A stretch of 64,000 nucleotides of DNA from an uncultured Pseudomonadota bacterium (GTDB lineage Bacteria; Pseudomonadota; Gammaproteobacteria; Burkholderiales; JALYOK01): positions 310,001 through 374,000 of the forward strand of contig CADEHE010000001.1 in assembly GCA_902826775.1 (NCBI GenBank), read 5' to 3'. Shown piece after piece: positions 44,573 to 53,138 of this stretch. Position numbers and translations under genes: made by a program. Position 1 is the stretch's first letter. Every line of letters begins with the position of its first letter. The notes under the pieces are model-generated. The model had not been told where the DNA came from, did not search any database, and saw only the letters and a list, made by a program, of their open reading frames with translations.

Positions 44573-46720
44573 GTGAAACTCCGATCCGCCGCTCTCATCA
44601 AGTATCTCGTTGGCGCTTGCGCCGCGCTCGGGGCGGCGATGCTGTACGCGCTGTCACGCGCCTCCGCGGATACTTTGCTGTTTACCAAGTATTACCCTTG
44701 GCTGTTGTTCGTTGGCGCGCTTCTCAGTGCCGGGTTGTTGGCATTGATTTCCTATCAGCTGTGGGTTTTGCGGCGCAAGCTGCGCGCCGGCGTGTTTGGT
44801 GCCAAGCTCACACTGCGCTTGTTAGTGGCGTTCGCGCTCATGGCGGCGGTGCCGGCGGCGCTCGTCTACGCGGTGTCGGTGCGCTTCTTGGCGAAAAGCA
44901 TTGAAACCTGGTTCGACGTGAAGGTTGAAAATGCGCTCGACGGCGGCCTGAATCTTGCCCGCAGCACGATGGATAGCCTGCTCCAGGACCTTGGCGCGAA
45001 GGCCGATGCGATGGCAATAACTCTGGCAGAGGTCAACGAAAAGGATCGCTTGAGCACGCTGAATCGGCTGCGCGAACAAAGCGGAATAGAGGAGGCAGCG
45101 TTGTTGACCATGCGCGGGCGCGTGCTTGCCTTCGCCGGCAATGAGCGCGCCGGCCTGGGGCCAGATGTGCCGCCACCCTCGGTGTTGCGTCAGGTGCGCC
45201 AACAACGCGCCTACCGGGTGGTTGAGGAAGTGCAAGAGCAAGGTCTTTATTTGCGCGTACTGGTGCCGGTCAACGCGGCGCCAGGGCCTGACAGCGTGCT
45301 GGGTCTGCAGCTATTGCAGCCGGTGCCGCGTAATCTGGCGCAAGACGCACAGACCGTGCAAGCGGTGCGCGGCTCTTACGGGGAGCTGGTTCTATCGCGC
45401 CAGGGTTTGCGCCGGATTTACGCGCTGGCGCTTTCCCTGGCATTGTTGTTGACCTTTCTCTCGGCAATTGCATTTGCTTACTTGATCAGCGAACGTCTGA
45501 GCGAACCGCTAAACACGCTGGCCAAGAGCGCGCGGGCCGTGGGGCAAGGCGACTTCAGCATGGTTTCGCCGGTGCAAAGCCGTGACGAACTGGGTTCTTT
45601 ACAGCAGACTTTTAATACGATGACACGGCAATTGGCAGAGGCCGCGCGGCTGGTTGAAGTCAACCAATTGCAGCTCGAGAACGCGAAGCTGTATCTTGAA
45701 AGCGTACTGGCGAATCTTACGGCGGGGGTGCTTACGTTCGATGAACGCTTTTACCTGCGCACCGCAAACGTGAGCGCCAGTGAGATACTGGGAGTCAAGT
45801 TTGCCGACTTGAAGGGCTTGCGGTTCGAAGAATGGCACGCCTCAATTCCTCAGTTTGGTCCGCTTGCGCGCGAGGTGGTGGACGAATTTGCCCGCTCCGG
45901 CAGCAAGACTTGGTCGAAGCAGATCGAGTTTACCCGTGGAAACGAAGCGCTCATTTTGTTGGTGCGCGGCGCGCGCTTGGCGGCGGCCAACGACAACGAC
46001 TACGTGTTGGCGTTTGACGATGTTACCGACTTGATTCAAGCGCAGCGCGCCGCGGCTTGGGGCGAGGTCGCGCGGCGCTTGGCGCATGAGATCAAGAATC
46101 CGCTCACGCCGATCCAGCTTTCCGCTGAGCGGCTACAGCACAAACTCGCCGGCAAGCTTACCCAGGACGATGCCGCCATGCTAAACCGAAGCACCGAGAC
46201 AATCGTCGCTCAAGTCGCAGCGCTCAAAGGCATGGTCAATGATTTCAGCGAATATGCGCGCTCGGCGCGGATGACGCCGGCTAGAGTCGATTTGAACGAG
46301 TTGATCTCGCAAGTGCTGAGTTTGTACGAACCGATGGGGCCAACTGTGCGAGCGGAATTGGCGCAGGACCTGCCCCCGGTGAAAGGCGACATCGCCATGC
46401 TTAGACAGGTGTTACACAACCTCTTGCAGAATGCGGTGGATGCCCTATCCGGCGTGGCCAACCCGACGGTTATCGTTAGAACGGCACTGACGCCGGCCGG
46501 TGTGCGTTTGACCGTATCTGACAACGGCAGCGGCTTCTCCGAGTCGCTGCTGAGCCGCGTGTTCGAGCCGTACGTAACGACCAAGCCGAAGGGTACCGGT
46601 CTTGGACTTGCGATCGTCAAAAAGATTGTCGACGAGCACCATGGCAGAATACAGATCATGAACCTGTCTCCCCAAGGCGCAAACGTGAGCATCGTGTTGC
46701 CGTTGGCGCAAGCCGCCTGA
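44573..46720 (+). CDS. ntrY: Membrane histidine kinase NtrY
   Basis: NtrY is the sensor of the NtrYX two-component system. The 715-residue protein has membrane helices near 12-30, 40-62, 80-105 and 278-302, with a periplasmic sensor region between the last two. HAMP (about 305-355), a PAS-like domain (about 370-470), the H-box RRLAHEIKNPLTPIQLSAER and the ATPase motifs NLLQNAVDAL, VSDNGSGF and GTGLGLAIVKKIVDEH follow. It starts with a GTG. Its stop overlaps the ntrX ATG by one base. Confidence 0.93.
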   Translation: MKLRSAALIKYLVGACAALGAAMLYALSRASADTLLFTKYYPWLLFVGALLSAGLLALISYQLWVLRRKLRAGVFGAKLTLRLLVAFALMAAVPAALVYAVSVRFLAKSIETWFDVKVENALDGGLNLARSTMDSLLQDLGAKADAMAITLAEVNEKDRLSTLNRLREQSGIEEAALLTMRGRVLAFAGNERAGLGPDVPPPSVLRQVRQQRAYRVVEEVQEQGLYLRVLVPVNAAPGPDSVLGLQLLQPVPRNLAQDAQTVQAVRGSYGELVLSRQGLRRIYALALSLALLLTFLSAIAFAYLISERLSEPLNTLAKSARAVGQGDFSMVSPVQSRDELGSLQQTFNTMTRQLAEAARLVEVNQLQLENAKLYLESVLANLTAGVLTFDERFYLRTANVSASEILGVKFADLKGLRFEEWHASIPQFGPLAREVVDEFARSGSKTWSKQIEFTRGNEALILLVRGARLAAANDNDYVLAFDDVTDLIQAQRAAAWGEVARRLAHEIKNPLTPIQLSAERLQHKLAGKLTQDDAAMLNRSTETIVAQVAALKGMVNDFSEYARSARMTPARVDLNELISQVLSLYEPMGPTVRAELAQDLPPVKGDIAMLRQVLHNLLQNAVDALSGVANPTVIVRTALTPAGVRLTVSDNGSGFSESLLSRVFEPYVTTKPKGTGLGLAIVKKIVDEHHGRIQIMNLSPQGANVSIVLPLAQAA

Positions 46721-48021
46721 TGGTCAACGAGACAAGCGCGCGCGTGAACAACAACGATCAAATTTTGGTGGTGGATGACGAAATCGGCATCCGCGAGTTG
46801 CTTTCGGAGATCCTCAGCGACGAAGGCTACCGCGTCCAATTGGCCGACAGTGCCAACAGCGCCCGCCTCGAACGAGAGCGCGCACGTCCCGACCTCGTTC
46901 TATTGGATATCTGGATGCCGGATACGGACGGCATCAGTCTGCTGAAGGAGTGGCTGAGCCTTGGGCAGCTCACCATGCCGGTCGTGATGATGTCGGGCCA
47001 CGGCAGTATTGAAACGGCGGTCGAGGCTACGCGCATTGGCGCTGTCGATTTTCTGGAAAAACCCATCTCGTTGCCGAAGTTGCTCGCCACTGTGGCGCGC
47101 GCCCTGCAGCGCTCGGCAAAAACGTTCACTCCGACGCTGACCCTCGCGCAAATGGGGCGTTCGGCAGTAATCCAAGATCTCAAGAAACGCTTGGAACAGA
47201 TCGCCCACCGCCGCCTGCCACTGCTGCTGGTTGGCGAGAAGGGCGCGGGCACCGATCTATGCGCACGTTTCTTGCACCAAACGAACACACCCTGGATTGC
47301 CCCTGAGGAGGCGCAGTGGCTGGTAGAGAATCCTTTCGCGCCCCTGGCCGAAGCGCGCGACGGAATCTTGTTTCTTGCTGATATTGCCGAATTGACGCGG
47401 GCGGAGCAGCGCGGGCTCGGGCAATTGGTTGGCAAACTCGACAAGCACAACGTGCGCTTGGTGTGCGCGAGTTCCCGCCCGCCAGGCAATTTGATCGCCC
47501 AAGGTAAGTTTGATCCTGAGCTGTTGAGTCGCGTTAGCACATTGACGGTTAGTGTGCCGGCGTTGCGTGAGCACGCCGAAGATATTCCGGAGCTAGCGAC
47601 GCTAATGCTGCGCCAGATGGTCGAGTCGAAGGAGGTGGCGCCGCGCCATTGGGAAACGGCGGCGCTGAATGCGCTGCGCGGTTTTGATTGGCCCGGCAAT
47701 CTGCTTTCTTTGCAGAGTGCCGTCAAGACATTAGCCTTGACGGGAGCACGCGAGGAGATAACCGGTGATGACGTCGCGCGCATCGCCAGCCAGTTTTGCG
47801 CCCCCCCGCCCCAGGCGGTGCTGATGAAGGAATTGCCGCTCGATTTGCCGCTGCGCGAAGCGCGCGATGCCTTTGAACAAGCATACTTCGAGCACCACAT
47901 ACGGCTTGAGGGCGGAAATATGTCGCGAGTTGCTGAAAAGGTCGGCTTGGAGCGAACTCACCTCTATCGCAAACTAAAGCAACTTGGTATCCGCTCAGGG
48001 GGCCGGTCAGAAGAGGTTTGA
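46720..48021 (+). CDS. ntrX: NtrX-type response regulator with degenerate AAA+ domain
   Basis: The 433-residue protein has a complete receiver domain (acid pocket D19/D20, phospho-acceptor D63 in LVLLDIWMPD, K113 in FLEKP). The central domain follows the sigma-54 activator fold (REHAEDIPELA, DWPGNLLSLQSAV), but the Walker A position reads VGEKGAGTDLCAR, lacking the usual GKE, and the GAFTGA loop is replaced by ENPFAPLAEARDG. The C-terminal Fis-type helix-turn-helix is intact (GNMSRVAEKVGLERTHLYRK). It should bind DNA under NtrY control but probably cannot drive sigma-54 by ATP hydrolysis. Confidence 0.9.
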   Translation: MVNETSARVNNNDQILVVDDEIGIRELLSEILSDEGYRVQLADSANSARLERERARPDLVLLDIWMPDTDGISLLKEWLSLGQLTMPVVMMSGHGSIETAVEATRIGAVDFLEKPISLPKLLATVARALQRSAKTFTPTLTLAQMGRSAVIQDLKKRLEQIAHRRLPLLLVGEKGAGTDLCARFLHQTNTPWIAPEEAQWLVENPFAPLAEARDGILFLADIAELTRAEQRGLGQLVGKLDKHNVRLVCASSRPPGNLIAQGKFDPELLSRVSTLTVSVPALREHAEDIPELATLMLRQMVESKEVAPRHWETAALNALRGFDWPGNLLSLQSAVKTLALTGAREEITGDDVARIASQFCAPPPQAVLMKELPLDLPLREARDAFEQAYFEHHIRLEGGNMSRVAEKVGLERTHLYRKLKQLGIRSGGRSEEV

Positions 48022-48265
48022 CGGCGCTGAGCATCAAATACTCCTGCACCCATCGCTTCTAAGGCCGCGCGTTAGCTGGCCGAGTGGCTGTGCCATATGC
48101 TAGTATTGCGGTCGCCGGGTAACGGCCGCAGAGGTGAGGTAGAAACTCCTGCCGGCTGACCTATACTGAGCGACTTAAACGCTGCTTGCGCCTGATAAGT
48201 TCAATGGCGGATAAGCAGCCGACGCAATCCCAAAGCGAGATCGCTGCTCGCACAAGTCGAGGATC
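48022..48265. other. Gap before the PEP-CTERM block, no feature identified
   Basis: The 244 bases between ntrX and the sugar transferase contain no gene I can support and no sigma-54 element with correct spacing. A small inverted repeat (cggtcgccgggtaacggccg) lies near 48110. Confidence 0.4.
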
Positions 48266-49651
48266 ATGCGCTTTTTCTATCACTACATTCCTGCACCGAT
48301 CATCTTGCTGGTGATTGTGGATGCAATTGCGCTGATTCTGTCGATACTGCTCGGCGCGGCACTGCGGTTCTCCAGCCCGGATCTGGTTCAAGAAGATTTT
48401 CTGCCGACTTCGGTCACTTTTGCGTTGATCATGCAAATGGCTATGGCCACTTTCGGGCTGTACCAACGTGAATTCCGCGGGCGCATGCGCGAAGTGGGTA
48501 CCCGGCTGATCGCCAGCTTTGTAGTCGGCTTTGCGCTGATGAGCTTTGTCTTCTACATAGTTCCCCACCTGTATCTCGGGCGCGGTGCGTTTGGTCTATC
48601 GCTGTTGGTGGGAATGATGTCCATCTGGTGCATCAGAGCCGCTTTCTTCAAGTGGGCCGAGACGGGCGTGCTGCTACCGCGAGTGCTAGTGCTGGGAACC
48701 GGGACGCGAGCGCTTACTATCGCTACTGCCACGGTGTCTGGGGCGCGAACCTACAGCGCGAATATCGTTGGGTACCTTCCGGTGAAAAGCTCCCAACACT
48801 TCGTTGACGCCACGAAGATACTTCCAGAAGAGGGAGCGCCGCTACTTTCGGTGGTCGATAAGTACCGTATCAACGAGATTATTATCGCCGTGCGTGAGCG
48901 GCGCGGGGGCGGCCTCCCAATGAGCGACTTGCTCAGTTGTCGCTTGGCTGGCGTAAAGATTACTGAAGCCTCCAGCTTTTTTGAACGTGAGCGCGGCCAA
49001 GTTAGACTCGACTCGCTGAATGCGAGTTGGTTGATTTTCGGCGAAGGGTTCAACAATAGAGCGTTGCGCGATATGGTAAAGCGGTCGTTCGATTTGTTCG
49101 TCAGTGGATTGCTTCTACTACTGACGCTGCCCATCATGCTGGTAACCGCACTACTGATCAAATTCGAAAGCCGTGGACCTGTGTTCTACCGCCAGGAGCG
49201 TGTCGGACAAGGTGGCGCTGTGTTTCAAGTATGCAAGTTCCGCAGCATGCGCACCGACGCCGAACACGACGGCAAGCCGCGCTGGGCGACGGCCAAAGAT
49301 GACCGCGTCACGCGCGTAGGGCGTATCATCCGCAAACTGCGCATCGATGAACTGCCGCAAGTGCTCAACGTGTTTAACGGCGACATGAGTTTCGTTGGCC
49401 CGCGACCCGAGCGCCCGTTTTTCGTCGACCAACTGAACAAAGAAATCCCCTACTACGCTGCTCGCCATAGCATCAAGCCCGGCATCACCGGCTGGGCGCA
49501 AGTACGCTACCCTTACGGCGCCTCGCTCGAGGACGCGGTAGAAAAGTTGCAGTATGATTTGTATTACGTTAAGAACCACAGCTTGTTTTTAGACCTGATG
49601 ATCCTGGTCGAAACCATTCAGGTCGTGGTCTTGGGCAAGGGCGCACGCTGA
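48266..49651 (+). CDS. EpsB-type undecaprenyl-phosphate sugar phosphotransferase (PEP-CTERM associated)
   Basis: This enzyme probably starts an exopolysaccharide repeat by transferring a sugar phosphate to undecaprenyl phosphate. The 461-residue protein has four N-terminal membrane helices, a CoA-binding-like middle domain (RVLVLGTGTRALTIATATVS) and the C-terminal bacterial sugar transferase domain: KRSFDLFVSGLLLLLTLPIM, FRSMRTDAEHDG, RIDELPQVLNVFNGDMSFVG and GPRPERPFF. It is 19 bases upstream of prsK, the arrangement seen for the sugar transferase linked to XrtA systems. Confidence 0.92.
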   Translation: MRFFYHYIPAPIILLVIVDAIALILSILLGAALRFSSPDLVQEDFLPTSVTFALIMQMAMATFGLYQREFRGRMREVGTRLIASFVVGFALMSFVFYIVPHLYLGRGAFGLSLLVGMMSIWCIRAAFFKWAETGVLLPRVLVLGTGTRALTIATATVSGARTYSANIVGYLPVKSSQHFVDATKILPEEGAPLLSVVDKYRINEIIIAVRERRGGGLPMSDLLSCRLAGVKITEASSFFERERGQVRLDSLNASWLIFGEGFNNRALRDMVKRSFDLFVSGLLLLLTLPIMLVTALLIKFESRGPVFYRQERVGQGGAVFQVCKFRSMRTDAEHDGKPRWATAKDDRVTRVGRIIRKLRIDELPQVLNVFNGDMSFVGPRPERPFFVDQLNKEIPYYAARHSIKPGITGWAQVRYPYGASLEDAVEKLQYDLYYVKNHSLFLDLMILVETIQVVVLGKGAR

Positions 49652-49669
49652 GGCTAGATTCAATCGCCG

Positions 49670-51757
49670 ATGAACAACTACGTCGGCATAGTTAGCTATT
49701 CCGCGGCCGCCGCCGCCTTCACCTTTCTCACGCTGCTGCTGATAGTAAGCTGGCGCGGCCGGCTCCCGGGCCTGCTGCTTGCTGGAGCGGCCCTAGCGTC
49801 CGCGTTGTGGGCGGGCGTAAACGCATATCAGTACTCCCATGACGGCGTTGGATGGCGCCTTGCGGCCATTCTCGAGGTCGTGCGCAATTTCGCTTGGTTC
49901 GTTTTCTTCGGCGGGTTGCTCACTTTCGGTGGCAAGCAGCCGGAGGCCAGCGCGCGGAAGTTGCGTTGGATGGCGAGCGTCCTCGGTGGTTTTTGCATCG
50001 CATTGATCATCGCAATGAGCGTATTGCCGGAAGGCTCATTTCGGCCGCGCTACTCTTTGGGTTTAGCCGTTGCGCACGTCGGCTTGGCGATTTGCGCCCT
50101 GGTGATGATCGAGTACATCTACCGAAACTCGCACGCCGAACAGCGCTGGGGTATCAAGCACTTGGTGCTGGGCTTGGTTGCAGCGTTCGCATACGACTTT
50201 TACCTTTACTCCGATGCCATGCTGTTTAAGCAGGTCGACGCCGATGTGTGGGCTGCTCGCGGCATCGCCAATGCGCTGGTCGTTCCGCTGATCGCTGTAG
50301 CAGCAGCGCGCAATCCGACCTGGTCGCTTGACGTCAGCGTATCGCGGCAAGTTTTGTTTCACTCCACCACTTTGGTGGGCGCCGGTTTGTATTTGTTGGC
50401 GATGGCCGCCGCCGGTTACTACTTAAGATTGTTTGGCGGCAGCTGGGGGCGAGCGATTCAAGCGACCTTCTTCTTTGCGGGAATGGTTGCACTGATTGCT
50501 TTGTTGAGTTCAGGCAGCCTGCGCTCAAAGCTTAAAATATTCTTGGCGAAAAATTTCTTCACGTACACCTATGACTACCGCGAAGAGTGGCTCAAGCTCA
50601 CGCAGACGCTTTCGGGCGGACAGCCAGGCATGCATTTGCGCGAGCGCGCGATTCAGGCGGTGGCGGAACTGGTTGAAAGCCCGGGCGGCGCTCTTTGGAT
50701 AGAGCACGAGGGAGGCGAATACCGCTTCGTCAGTCATTGGAACATGGCTGACGCGGAAGGCGTGGAGCCTGGCGATAGCGCGTTCGTGCGCTTGTTGGGC
50801 CAGCGTCAGTGGGTGATCAACCTGCATGACGCAGTTCACGGCACTCTGGCCGATGGCGTCGCGATACCGCCCTGGTTGCGGAACGTGCCGCAGGCTTCCC
50901 TGGTAGTGCCGCTGATCCTGCACGAGCGCTTGCTCGGATTCATCGTATTGGCGCGCTCGCGCGCTGAGTTAGTGTTCAACTGGGAAGTCAGCGATCTGCT
51001 GAAAACTGCCGGCCGGCAGGTGGCCAGCTATGTGGCGCACACCGAAGCCGCGCAGGCCTTGACCGTGGCGCGCCAATTTGAATCGTTTACACGCACAACC
51101 ACGTTCGTCGTGCACGACCTGAAGAACCTTGTGGCGCAGCTTCGTCTGCTGTTGGACAACGCTGAGAAACACAAGCGAAATCCCGCGTTTGTCGACGATA
51201 TGCTCGACACGGTGGCTAACTCAGTGCGTAAAATGCAGGGATTGTTGACGCAGTTGCGCAGCGGCAGTCCGGCGGCGGAAAACGTGCTACCGCTCGATCT
51301 TCGAGAGGTACTGCGACGTATCGTGGTGCGCCATTCGCACTCGCAACCGAAGCCGGAATTGAAACTGCCCGATTCGCCCGTTAGTGCGCGCGCCGACAGT
51401 GAGCGCCTTGAGCGCGTGCTCGGGCATTTGGTGCAGAACGCTGTTGAAGCAACCGCCGCAGACGGTGAGGTTCGAGTGCATCTTTCACTGCGTGAGGATA
51501 GCGTTTTGATTGAAGTGGTCGACAACGGCAAGGGGATGAGCGAGGATTTCGTGCGCAACCACTTGTTTCAGCCGTTTGAAACGACGAAAGCCACTGGCAT
51601 GGGCGTGGGAGCGTATGAAGCGCGCGAATACATCAAGGAGCTTGGTGGGACGATTCAAGTCCAGAGCGAATTGAACAAGGGAACTAGCATCAGTATATTG
51701 ATTCCGATGTCTCCAGCAGGTTATCCCGCCACCGCCTCGTTGGCTGAATTGCAATGA
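49670..51757 (+). CDS. prsK: PEP-CTERM system histidine kinase PrsK
   Basis: PrsK is the sensor kinase paired with PrsR. The 695-residue protein has about eight N-terminal membrane helices (1-285), a GAF-like region (about 325-450) and the kinase core with an unusual H-box TTFVVHDLKNLVAQLRLLL. The ATPase motifs are HLVQNAVEAT, VVDNGKGMS and FETTKATGMGVGAYEAREYI. Its stop overlaps the prsR ATG by 4 bases. The signal sensed is unknown. Confidence 0.93.
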   Translation: MNNYVGIVSYSAAAAAFTFLTLLLIVSWRGRLPGLLLAGAALASALWAGVNAYQYSHDGVGWRLAAILEVVRNFAWFVFFGGLLTFGGKQPEASARKLRWMASVLGGFCIALIIAMSVLPEGSFRPRYSLGLAVAHVGLAICALVMIEYIYRNSHAEQRWGIKHLVLGLVAAFAYDFYLYSDAMLFKQVDADVWAARGIANALVVPLIAVAAARNPTWSLDVSVSRQVLFHSTTLVGAGLYLLAMAAAGYYLRLFGGSWGRAIQATFFFAGMVALIALLSSGSLRSKLKIFLAKNFFTYTYDYREEWLKLTQTLSGGQPGMHLRERAIQAVAELVESPGGALWIEHEGGEYRFVSHWNMADAEGVEPGDSAFVRLLGQRQWVINLHDAVHGTLADGVAIPPWLRNVPQASLVVPLILHERLLGFIVLARSRAELVFNWEVSDLLKTAGRQVASYVAHTEAAQALTVARQFESFTRTTTFVVHDLKNLVAQLRLLLDNAEKHKRNPAFVDDMLDTVANSVRKMQGLLTQLRSGSPAAENVLPLDLREVLRRIVVRHSHSQPKPELKLPDSPVSARADSERLERVLGHLVQNAVEATAADGEVRVHLSLREDSVLIEVVDNGKGMSEDFVRNHLFQPFETTKATGMGVGAYEAREYIKELGGTIQVQSELNKGTSISILIPMSPAGYPATASLAELQ

Positions 51758-53106
51758 GCGAACCGAAGGGAACGCTGCTCGTTGTCGAAGATGATCCAGG
51801 GTTGCAAAAGCAACTGCGTTGGAGCTTTGACGCATATGAGGTTTTGATCGCGAACGACCGCGAACAAGCGCTGGCGCACTTGCGGCGACGGGAGCCGGCG
51901 GTCGTCACCCTCGACCTTGGTCTGCCGCCCGATGCCGACGGCACGAGCGAGGGGTTTGCAACCTTGGAGCAGATCTTGGGACTGGCGCCAGATACCAAGG
52001 TCATTGTGGTCACCGGACAGCACGACCGAGTGAATGCCGTGAAGGCGATCGGCATGGGCGCGTACGACTTCTATCACAAGCCGTTCGAACCGGATCTTCT
52101 CGGCCTGGTGGTTGAGCGCGCGATGCGCCTGCACGACTTGCAACTGGAAAACCGGCGCCTGCGTACGAAGCAAGCCTCTACCCCGCTGCAGGGAATTATC
52201 ACCAGCGATGCCGAGATGACCAAGCTGTGCCGCACGATAGAGAAAGTGGCGCCCTCCAGCGCATCGGTACTGCTGTTGGGCGAAAGCGGAACCGGCAAAG
52301 AACTCCTGGCGCGCGCCGTGCATCAGCTAAGTTCCCGAGCAGCCAAACGCTTTGTCGCGATCAACTGCGCGGCGATACCGGATAACTTGCTCGAGAGCGA
52401 GTTGTTCGGCTATGAGAAAGGCGCTTTCACCGGAGCGGCAAAGCAGACCAAGGGTAAGATCGAATACGCCGATGGCGGCACGCTTTTCTTGGATGAGGTG
52501 GGCGATTTGCCGCTGCCACTGCAGGCTAAGTTGCTGCGCTTTTTGCAGGAACGGGTGCTCGAGCGCGTCGGCGGACGGCAAGAGATCGAAGTCGACGTGC
52601 GCATCGTGTCAGCCACGCATCAGGACCTGGCCAATCTGATTAAGACCGATCGCTTTCGGGAGGATCTTTATTACCGATTGTCAGAAATCGCGGTCCACAT
52701 TCCGCCGATTCGGGACCGTCAAGGCGATGCTGCATTGCTGGCACATGCATTTCTCGAGAAGTTCGGACGGGAAATGAGCCGCTCGTTGCGCGGGTTTACC
52801 GCTGAGGCCATTGCGGCGATTGAGGCCCATCCGTGGCCCGGCAACGTGCGCGAACTGGAAAATTGCATCAAACGCGCGGCCATCATGGCGGAAAGCAATC
52901 AGATTACGTTAGCCGACTTGGGGCTGAAAGTCACCGAGCCGGAAATCGGCCCGCTCAACCTGCGGCAGGTGCGCGAAGAGGCTGAGCGTAAAGCGGTAGT
53001 GCGCGCGCTCGGCCGCGCGGGTGGCAATGTGATGCAAGCCGCAGAACTGCTCGGCGTAAGCCGCCCGACGCTGTACGATCTCATCAATCGCTACGGAATT
53101 CGATAG
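51754..53106 (+). CDS. prsR: PEP-CTERM system sigma-54-dependent response regulator PrsR
   Basis: PrsR should activate sigma-54 promoters of PEP-CTERM genes. The 450-residue protein has a receiver domain (acidic E12, D13, D14; D54 as phospho-acceptor), an intact AAA+ domain with Walker [16 protein letters not shown], the sigma-54 contact loop GAFTGA in [14 protein letters not shown] and Walker [15 protein letters not shown] Fis-type helix-turn-helix closes it ([20 protein letters not shown]). A near-consensus sigma-54 promoter lies 6.4 kb downstream, before the PEP-CTERM gene. Confidence 0.95.
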   Translation: MSEPKGTLLVVEDDPGLQKQLRWSFDAYEVLIANDREQALAHLRRREPAVVTLDLGLPPDADGTSEGFATLEQILGLAPDTKVIVVTGQHDRVNAVKAIGMGAYDFYHKPFEPDLLGLVVERAMRLHDLQLENRRLRTKQASTPLQGIITSDAEMTKLCRTIEKVAPSSASVLLLGESGTGKELLARAVHQLSSRAAKRFVAINCAAIPDNLLESELFGYEKGAFTGAAKQTKGKIEYADGGTLFLDEVGDLPLPLQAKLLRFLQERVLERVGGRQEIEVDVRIVSATHQDLANLIKTDRFREDLYYRLSEIAVHIPPIRDRQGDAALLAHAFLEKFGREMSRSLRGFTAEAIAAIEAHPWPGNVRELENCIKRAAIMAESNQITLADLGLKVTEPEIGPLNLRQVREEAERKAVVRALGRAGGNVMQAAELLGVSRPTLYDLINRYGIR

Positions 53107-53138
53107 TTCTCCCTGTTAGATTTTCTTTTGGAGTTTGC

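Noticed and set aside
46827-47900. A 357-codon minus-strand frame
   Set aside because: Shadow of ntrX; composition rich in Ser and Arg with no domain.
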